From the NCBI GenBank assembly GCA_018714405.1, contig DVNM01000016.1:1-53757 (forward strand): a DNA stretch of 53,757 nucleotides. The letters run 5' to 3'. Positions within the stretch are counted from its first letter, which is position 1. Every line of letters begins with the position of its first letter. A program made the translations under genes and the position numbers. A model generated the notes under the pieces. That model was not told where the DNA came from, did not search any database, and saw nothing but the letters and a program-made list of their open reading frames with translations. Of the stretch, positions 49,542 through 53,757 are shown piece by piece. Origin of the DNA: Scybalenecus merdavium. GTDB taxonomy: Bacteria > Bacillota > Clostridia > Oscillospirales > Acutalibacteraceae.

Positions 49542-50000
49542 TTACCGCATACAGGCATTTACAAATTTCATGGGTACATCCATTCGCTCGGCGACCTGTT
49601 CCGGCGTCATTCCACTGTCCAAGAAGCGCTTGCATACGACCTTCATATTCTCGCCAACCTCGATAATATGTTTGTCCGGATCATAGAAGCGAACGACTCT
49701 CTGCCCCCACGCATGTTCCATGATCAGGTGGACATATTCAACAGCACATTCTTTCAGCCTGTCGGCAAACCTGTCAAAATCATCTGCTTCAAAATAAAGC
49801 TCAAAGTTGTTGCCGCCAAAAGAAATATCATTCGTACCGATAAACTCTTTGTATGTTTCAACCGTTTGCAGGGCTAAACCGCCCGTTAGAGTTTTATTTG
49901 CGCCAAAGTCCATAATGACATGAAGCCCAAAGACTTTTTTATAAAATTCAACCGATCTGTCTATATCCGTTACGACCAGCATAGGATTTTTTAATTTCAT
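49542..50000 (-). CDS. Glyoxalase/bleomycin-resistance (VOC) family protein
   Basis: A 152-residue protein. A VOC domain (about 1-118) starts MKLKNPMLVVTDIDRSVEFY and ends with VVRFYDPDKHIIEVGE, carrying the metal-site Glu. An unusual helical extension (about 119-152, MTPEQVAERMDVPMKFVNAC) resembles a small helix-turn-helix. The family includes glyoxalases and antibiotic-binding proteins. GGGAGG sets the start at 50000. Gap to the next upstream gene is 20 bp. Confidence 0.88.
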   Translation of the reverse strand: MKLKNPMLVVTDIDRSVEFYKKVFGLHVIMDFGANKTLTGGLALQTVETYKEFIGTNDISFGGNNFELYFEADDFDRFADRLKECAVEYVHLIMEHAWGQRVVRFYDPDKHIIEVGENMKVVCKRFLDSGMTPEQVAERMDVPMKFVNACMR

Positions 50001-50020
50001 TTTTCCTCCCAATATTCTCA

Positions 50021-50437
50021 TCACAATTTCCGATTGGGTTTTCTTTTAATAGCCAACAACTTTATATAATCATCAAATTCAGAAGTATCGGTCGGGGCAA
50101 ACATCACCCATTTTCCATCATGATATGTCTGCGCTGCATCATACCGCCTGCAAACAGAGTCAGAAAGCGTATCTCTTATCTCTTCAAATTTTGCTCTTTC
50201 GTCTTTTCCGAATATGATCATAAAACCAATGCAGTTCCTTTTTGCGTAAAGACTGCAAAGGGTTTTCCCGCCTCTGCGGTACTTATATTCGTACGTCCAG
50301 TTCTTACCGCCTGTGTTCCATAGCTGCTGCATGTCATATTTTTCTTCAATCGCCGAACACAGCTCTTGCCAAACCTCAAATAAAGATTGTCCGAGCAATT
50401 CCGTCACGTCGGATTGCGTGGGGGTATTTTCAAGCAT
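50021..50437 (-). CDS. DUF3788-family protein
   Basis: A 138-residue protein resembling the DUF3788 family: GQSLFEVWQELCSAIEEKYD, then GKNWTYEYKYRRGGKTLCSL, GFMIIFGKDERAKFEEIRDT and a C-terminal DGKWVMFAP. Function is unknown. GGAGGAG puts the start at 50437; a frame extending 46 codons further upstream lies inside the hydrolase gene and is rejected. Confidence 0.82.
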   Translation of the reverse strand: MLENTPTQSDVTELLGQSLFEVWQELCSAIEEKYDMQQLWNTGGKNWTYEYKYRRGGKTLCSLYAKRNCIGFMIIFGKDERAKFEEIRDTLSDSVCRRYDAAQTYHDGKWVMFAPTDTSEFDDYIKLLAIKRKPNRKL

Positions 50438-50462
50438 TGTATCTCCTCCGTAAATCTGTGAT

Positions 50463-51164
50463 TTAATAAAGTCTTTCTCTAATCCAGTTTCTGAAAAAAT
50501 CCAGTTCAAAATCCGTATGAAACCAATGTTCTCCGCCTTTTTGTTCTGTGAGTTCACAGCCAAAATTATCTGCAAAAGTTTTTACATAATCGTATTCACA
50601 CAGGGTATCATTTTCTCCTCGCAGAATAAATGTTTTATGGTTCCATATATTAATCGGATGACTTTTAACATATGTATAATATGGAAAATACAAAGGTTCT
50701 ATATCATTCTCTATCTTTACTCTTTCTTGGAACTCTTTTTCTGTGATGTGACAGTATTCCATAAGATTATGAATGATTCGTTCCATATCTGTTACAGGAG
50801 AGAGAAACCATGCATATTCTATATCCATATCCGCAAATGCAAGCAATTCAAAATAAGCTCCCATACTACACCCAAATATTGAAACTTTCTCACCTTGATT
50901 TACTGCAAAAGAGTACATTGCTTTCAACTCTCGGACACATTCGTCTGGCATAATAAAATCTGTTTCATATACTCTTTCTCCGTGCTGCGGCAGGTCAAAG
51001 CTAAGAACCTGATAACCCTTTGCAGTTGCTTCTTCCGCCAGTACCCAAATGCAGTCATCAATTTTTGAAGAATGACTTCCATGTGCTGCAATTATAATTT
51101 TATCACTTGGTTCTCCCCACAAAATAGCAGGGATACCGTCAATTCTGATTTTACTTAAATTCAT
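50463..51164 (-). CDS. Alpha/beta hydrolase
   Basis: A 233-residue alpha/beta-hydrolase. The oxyanion region IIIAAHGSHSS, the nucleophile elbow FGCSMGAYFE (Ser about 101), the acid in LRGENDTLCEYD and the His in GGEHWFHTD give a complete triad. Substrate unknown; the size suits a small esterase or peptidase. This gene is the most A/T-rich of the run, with many ATA, AAT and TTA codons, unlike the DUF3795 gene just upstream. Confidence 0.87.
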   Translation of the reverse strand: MNLSKIRIDGIPAILWGEPSDKIIIAAHGSHSSKIDDCIWVLAEEATAKGYQVLSFDLPQHGERVYETDFIMPDECVRELKAMYSFAVNQGEKVSIFGCSMGAYFELLAFADMDIEYAWFLSPVTDMERIIHNLMEYCHITEKEFQERVKIENDIEPLYFPYYTYVKSHPINIWNHKTFILRGENDTLCEYDYVKTFADNFGCELTEQKGGEHWFHTDFELDFFRNWIRERLY

Positions 51165-51206
51165 ATTTTTTACCTCTGTAAATCTGATTTTGTTACTATA
51201 TGTATT

Positions 51207-51539
51207 CTATCCTTTCAAATTCTCCAAAGCAGACGGATTATTTTCGAGGATCGCCCCAATAGTCGGGCAGGTTTCCAACTCCGGGCAGTCGCCGCAGGTG
51301 GAAAAGCCTTTTCTGGCTGCACATTTGCGGATCTCGCACAGGCTCTCACAAAACACCGTTTTCGCTCCGTTCATGCGGCAGCCCTCGCAGTTGATATGTT
51401 CCGGCAGAATCGGGGCGTTGTTCAGCTTCGCCCACAGTTTCGCCGTTTTCTCCCGCAGGGCTTGATCGTTATTGACGGTCGCAAGGTATGCATCGCATTT
51501 TTCACAGTTGAGTCCACAGCATCCGATCATCTCGTTCAT
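51207..51539 (-). CDS. DUF3795-family cysteine-rich protein
   Basis: A 110-residue protein of the DUF3795 type with eleven or more cysteines in pairs: CCGLNCEKCDAYLA at the start, INCEGCRMNG, FCESLCEIRKCAARKGFSTC and CGDCPELETC. The pattern suggests metal or iron-sulfur binding; the function is unknown. It lies 3 bp after the SRPBCC gene and 42 bp before the hydrolase gene. Confidence 0.85.
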   Translation of the reverse strand: MNEMIGCCGLNCEKCDAYLATVNNDQALREKTAKLWAKLNNAPILPEHINCEGCRMNGAKTVFCESLCEIRKCAARKGFSTCGDCPELETCPTIGAILENNPSALENLKG

Positions 51540-51542
51540 AGG

Positions 51543-51944
51543 TCATACGCCTCCCAATGCTTTTCTTATATCCGCAACAAACTGCGCCTGCTGCTTTTTT
51601 AAGTATAATTTCACAAAAGGTTTCATCAACCATTTCTTCGCTTCCACGAACTCCGTGAAATCTATCTCCGTTCCATCGCCTTTGGCCGTGAAAACACCGA
51701 CCCAGTGCCCTTTCATATTACTGTTTTCCATATCAAATTCCCATCGTCTGTATGGCTCGGTCACCGTCACGATAAATGTGGTAGGGTAACCGTCTTTCGT
51801 ATATTCGATAAACTGCTTGTCGCTGATGACTTCTGTTTTACACAGGTCGCTTCGCCAAGAGGCATAATGCTCAACGTCCAAAACAAGTTCCCACACCCTG
51901 CGAATATCGCACGGAATGTGCGTTTTTATATTTGAAGTCGCCAT
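51543..51944 (-). CDS. SRPBCC-family (START/Bet v 1-like) protein
   Basis: A 133-residue SRPBCC-type protein with a hydrophobic ligand cavity: IKTHIPCDIRRVWELVLDVE, then the strands WEFDMENSN, GTEIDFTEFVEAKKW, and a long C-terminal helix. Ligand unknown. It is the first gene of the six-gene run. The ribosome-binding site is weak; a GTG two codons upstream (51950) is an alternative start. No clear promoter was found upstream. Confidence 0.82.
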   Translation of the reverse strand: MATSNIKTHIPCDIRRVWELVLDVEHYASWRSDLCKTEVISDKQFIEYTKDGYPTTFIVTVTEPYRRWEFDMENSNMKGHWVGVFTAKGDGTEIDFTEFVEAKKWLMKPFVKLYLKKQQAQFVADIRKALGGV

Positions 51945-52008
51945 TTTCACACGCTTCTTTCCGCTAAACACTTTTTCATCAAAAACTGTGCAAGCGCCGG
52001 TGCGCACA

Positions 52009-52246
52009 GCGGCTTTTCATGAAAAAGTATAAAAACCGGCAGGTTATTTTACCCCCACCAAAGCACAGTGCCTTTTACCGGTGAAAATATATTTGCAAAG
52101 TGCCATTTTAGGGTATTTTTTTACATAGTAGCATTATTTGTAATAAATTGCAACTACGCCCAGATGCGAGCAGCTGAACAGGGGCAGGAACTGCTCGGGT
52201 AGTATTTTATCATGCGGCGGCAAAAAATTAAGCAGGAGTTCATGCC
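52009..52246. other. Short region with possible gene remnants
   Basis: A plus-strand frame without a start ends at a TAG at 52202, its last residues reading NYAQMRAAEQGQELLG, which looks like a real protein C-terminus and may be a remnant. A 12-codon frame (52212-52250) follows and overlaps the next small frame as GTGA. Confidence 0.35.
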
Positions 52247-52360
52247 GTGACCCTGCACCGAATACAGTTTGAAGATAAAAAAGGGAAAACCACACAAAAG
52301 ATTTATGTAAAGAAGAAGCGCAGTGGAATGAATGAGAGATGCCTTTTGCTTAAAGTATAA
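52247..52360 (+). CDS. Possible 37-residue basic protein
   Basis: A GTG with AGGAG eight bases upstream opens a frame of 37 codons: begins MTLHRIQFEDKKGKTTQKIY and is rich in Lys. The preceding 12-codon frame ends in a GTGA overlap, as in coupled genes. It could be a small protein or a remnant of a mobile-element gene. Its last codons overlap a hairpin related to the repeat family. Confidence 0.35.
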   Translation: MTLHRIQFEDKKGKTTQKIYVKKKRSGMNERCLLLKV

Positions 52361-52389
52361 ACAAAAGGCGTCACGACCGATATGGAACT
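52341..52389 (+). repeat. Half-unit of the intergenic repeat family
   Basis: GCCTTTTG / CAAAAGGC stem (52341-52348 and 52362-52369) followed by GTCACGACCGATATGGAACT. The full repeats have GACTTTTC / GAAAAGTC followed by GTCACGACCGATACGGAACT in the same place. Confidence 0.65.
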
Positions 52390-52396
52390 TGCAAAC

Positions 52397-52517
52397 CGGG
52401 GTCCCCGGAAAGGTTTGCGCAGCAAAACTTTTTGGGGAGAGGAGGAACAGTGGAGCGAGGGAGGGATGACTTTTCCCCGAAAAGTCGTCACGACCGATAC
52501 GGAACTTGTTCCGACGA
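52397..52517 (+). repeat. Intergenic repeat copy R1 (121 bp)
   Basis: Direct repeat of 52851-52971, identical at 116 of 121 positions. It contains three hairpins: CCCCGGAAAG...CTTTTTGGGG with a TTTGC-GCA-GCAAA tip, GACTTTTC-CCC-GAAAAGTC and GGAAC-TT-GTTCC. It has no coding potential. Confidence 0.92.
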
Positions 52518-52633
52518 GGAGCCAGTCTGTCGCCGTTCGAGGAAATCGTGCAGATAAAAGAAAAAAGACTGCATAAAATATGATTTATTGCACGGTAGCA
52601 GAGAATTTAAGCAGCGGTGTTGCAGTCTGTTAC

Positions 52634-52675
52634 GAAACAGTCCACTGGACTGTTTCTGCCAAATCGGAGATTTGG
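52634..52675. repeat. Two adjacent perfect hairpins
   Basis: GAAACAGTCC-ACT-GGACTGTTTC (52634-52656) and CCAAATC-GGA-GATTTGG (52659-52675), three bases apart, resembling dispersed REP-type palindromes. Confidence 0.75.
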
Positions 52676-52684
52676 AGCCGTCTA

Positions 52685-52700
52685 TCGTTGGTTCGAGTCC
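52685..52700 (+). pseudogene. tRNA T-arm fragment
   Basis: TCGTTGGTTCGAGTCC is identical to the T-arm region of the tRNA-Asn gene (52775-52760) but on the opposite strand. The following bases (TTTAAGGCA) do not complete a tRNA. Confidence 0.5.
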
Positions 52701-52708
52701 TTTAAGGC

Positions 52709-52745
52709 AAAAAAGAAGAGGCTGTACAAACAGCCTCTTCTTTTT
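52709..52745. terminator. Terminator after tRNA-Asn
   Basis: AAGAAGAGGCTGT-ACAA-ACAGCCTCTTCTT with A and T tracts on both sides, directly next to the tRNA 3' end; works for the minus strand. Confidence 0.9.
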
Positions 52746-52821
52746 TGGCTCCCCAAGTTGGACTCGAACCAACGACCCTGCGGTTAACAGCCGCATGCTC
52801 TACCGACTGAGCTATTGAGGA
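52746..52821 (-). tRNA. tRNA-Asn (anticodon GTT)
   Basis: 76 nt with encoded CCA. Acceptor TCCTCAA pairs with TTGGGGA, the D arm is GCTCAGTCGGTAGAGC, the anticodon loop CTGTTAA gives GTT, and the T arm is GTTGGTTCGAGTCCAAC. No promoter of its own is visible, so it probably depends on the 5S promoter. Confidence 0.96.
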
Positions 52822-52850
52822 ATATATACTTTTGTTGCTTCTGTCTCCTT

Positions 52851-52971
52851 CGGGGGCCCCGGAAAGATTTGCGCAGCAAAGCTTTTTGGGGAGAGGAGGA
52901 ACAGTGGAGCGAGGGAGGGATGACTTTTCACCGAAAAGTCGTCACAACCGATACGGAACTTGTTCCGACGA
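52851..52971 (+). repeat. Intergenic repeat copy R2 (121 bp)
   Basis: Second copy of R1 with five base differences, lying between the tRNA-Asn gene and a duplicate of its 5' half. Two of the five differences are at opposite positions of one stem. Confidence 0.92.
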
Positions 52972-53011
52972 AACAGCCGCATGCTCTACCGACTGAGCTA
53001 TTGAGGAATAT
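52972..53011 (-). pseudogene. Duplicate of the tRNA-Asn 5' half
   Basis: These 40 bases equal 52786-52825 exactly: the tRNA-Asn sequence from its 5' flank to the last base of the anticodon. The 3' half is missing; R2 begins in its place. Confidence 0.9.
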
Positions 53012-53020
53012 TTTGTTTTT

Positions 53021-53052
53021 CAAAGAGCCCTGACTGTTGTCAGGGCTCTTTG
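53021..53052 (-). terminator. Hairpin after 5S rRNA
   Basis: CAAAGAGCCCTGAC-AACA-GTCAGGGCTCTTTG, a perfect 14-bp stem. The T tail is short (CTCTTTG), so termination may be partial and allow tRNA-Asn to be transcribed. Confidence 0.65.
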
Positions 53053-53170
53053 TGTCGGCATCGACCTATTTTCCCCAGCCGCTTCCAGCTAAGTATCTTC
53101 GGCGCTCATGAGCTTAACTACCGTGTTCGGGATGGGAACGGGTGGACCCTCATCGCAATCAACACCGACT
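53053..53170 (-). rRNA. rrf: 5S ribosomal RNA
   Basis: About 117 nt with the conserved parts CCGTTCCCATCCCGAACACG and GCGCCGAAGATACTTAGCTG, and closing ends GTCGGTG / CATGCCGAC-like. Exact ends are estimated. Confidence 0.95.
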
Positions 53171-53190
53171 TCGTGATCTCCTGCTATTGC

Positions 53191-53219
53191 AGTATACCAC
53201 GCTTTTGACCTTTAGTCAA
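53191..53219 (-). promoter_or_regulatory. Promoter of 5S rRNA and tRNA-Asn
   Basis: TTGACT (53219-53214), 17-bp spacer, TATACT (53196-53191), about 21 bp before the 5S 5' end, in the spacer between tRNA-Glu and 5S. Confidence 0.7.
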
Positions 53220-53240
53220 TTGGATTTTCCCTAAAGGTCT

Positions 53241-53315
53241 TGGTGACCCGTAGGGGATTCGAACCCCTGTTGCCGCCGTGAGAGGGCGGAGTCTTAACCG
53301 CTTGACCAACGGGCC
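53241..53315 (-). tRNA. tRNA-Glu (anticodon CTC)
   Basis: 75 nt with CCA. The anticodon stem CCGCC / GGCGG encloses the loop CTCTCAC, anticodon CTC. The T arm is CAGGGGTTCGAATCCCCT. Five bases separate it from tRNA-Lys. Confidence 0.94.
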
Positions 53316-53320
53316 TTGGA

Positions 53321-53396
53321 TGGTACACCATCACGGGCTCGAACCGTGGACACCCTGATTAAGAGTCAGGTGCTCTACCAACTGAGCTAATGGTGC
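53321..53396 (-). tRNA. tRNA-Lys (anticodon CTT)
   Basis: 76 nt with CCA. Acceptor GCACCAT pairs with ATGGTGT; the anticodon stem CCTGA / TCAGG encloses CTCTTAA, anticodon CTT. It follows the 23S gene by about 60 bp. Confidence 0.95.
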
Positions 53397-53454
53397 ATAG
53401 CTCAGGCATATACCCTGAAAACTGAATACAGATATTTCCTTTGGACACATTCTT

Positions 53455-53757
53455 TTGGTCAAGCCCTCGTTCTATTAGTATCGCCTAGCTGAATGCGTCA
53501 CCGCACTTATACTTGCGACCTATCAACCTCATAGTCCTTAAGGGAACTTAACTTTAAAAGTGGGATATCTTATCTTGGAGATGGCTTCACGCTTAGATGC
53601 TCTCAGCGTTTATCTCAACCGCACTTAGCTGCTCGGCCGTGCCATTGGCATGACAACCGATACACCAGCGGTGCGTCCATTCCGGTCCTCTCGTACTAGG
53701 AACAGCGCTCCTCAAATATCCTACGCCCACGACAGATAGGGACCGAACTGTCTCACG
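53455..53757 (-). rRNA. rrl: 23S ribosomal RNA, 3' part (cut by window edge)
   Basis: About 303 nt of the 3' end on the minus strand, with the conserved sarcin-ricin sequence AGTACGAGAGGACC (53698-53685) and the terminal GAACGAGGGCTTGACC. The rest of the gene lies beyond the window. Confidence 0.96.

Noticed and set aside
50021..50575. A 184-codon version of the DUF3788 gene
   Set aside because: The extra 46 codons lie within the hydrolase gene; the internal ATG at 50437 has the good ribosome-binding site.
52588..52818. Frame of 76 codons across the tRNA-Asn gene
   Set aside because: Its C-terminal part is the translation of the tRNA in antisense.
52382..53033. Frames of 64 and 72 codons across R1 and R2 that give similar peptides
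   Set aside because: The similarity follows from the DNA repeat; the frames have no starts with ribosome-binding sites, and they run into tRNA sequence.
1..53757. CRISPR arrays, transposases, integrases or defence islands
   Set aside because: None seen. The only regularly repeated units are the two 121-bp repeats, which are far too few and not spaced like CRISPR.

Overview
The window looks like a chromosomal segment of an endospore-forming gut Clostridium relative (Firmicutes, class Clostridia, probably Oscillospirales/Ruminococcaceae). The reasons are strong AGGAGG ribosome-binding sites, TTGACA-17-TATAAT promoters, GTG and TTG starts, dipicolinate synthase genes (spore core), an L27 carrying the Prp-cleaved N-terminal extension next to its protease, mini-RNase III, and glycan hydrolases. 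No species can be named from this sequence alone.

Layout. 1-4.8 kb: glycan use (a GH2 beta-mannosidase with a divergent AraC-type regulator) and an anchored endonuclease/exonuclease/phosphatase-fold enzyme. 4.8-11.7 kb: CorA-like transporter, two unknown surface proteins, a membrane protein, a methyltransferase, a HAD phosphatase and a NUDIX hydrolase, with a tRNA-Leu. 11.9-17.1 kb: a polyamine ABC operon (potA-B-C-D) running on into a GNAT and a phosphoglycolate-phosphatase-like gene. 17.1-20.7 kb: dpaB/dpaA (dipicolinate), murC and an S51 peptidase. 20.7-22.6 kb: a repeat-rich spacer and an orphan phage-type lysis cassette. 22.8-25.6 kb: rplU-prp-rpmA and obgE-mrnC. 25.6-27.1 kb: Fic protein plus XRE regulator. 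27.3-32.9 kb: rpsO, pnp, a DMT transporter and an acyl-CoA-synthetase-like enzyme. 33-37.1 kb: an amino-acid ABC transporter whose binding protein appears circularly permuted, and a sodium:alanine symporter. 37.2-46.7 kb: beta-galactosidase and two large secreted paralogues with bacterial Ig-like and FIVAR domains. 47.2-48.7 kb: methylmalonate-semialdehyde dehydrogenase. 49.0-51.9 kb: six small unrelated enzymes or domains packed in one operon of uneven base composition. 52-53.8 kb: a ribosomal RNA cluster on the minus strand (23S 3' part, tRNA-Lys, tRNA-Glu, 5S, tRNA-Asn) broken up by repeats and tRNA fragments.

No CRISPR array, transposase or integrase is visible. The most unusual signals are (i) a family of about 121-bp intergenic elements with hairpins that keep pairing through base changes, one copy lying between an exact 40-bp duplication of the tRNA-Asn 5' half that begins at the anticodon; (ii) a 5S gene with its own strong promoter, separated from 23S by two tRNA genes; (iii) the permuted binding protein; (iv) the lysis cassette without any phage structural genes; (v) the duplicated Ig-like surface proteins sharing a promoter; (vi) the six-gene mosaic operon. 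All functional statements rest on recognising motifs by eye; no database search was run.
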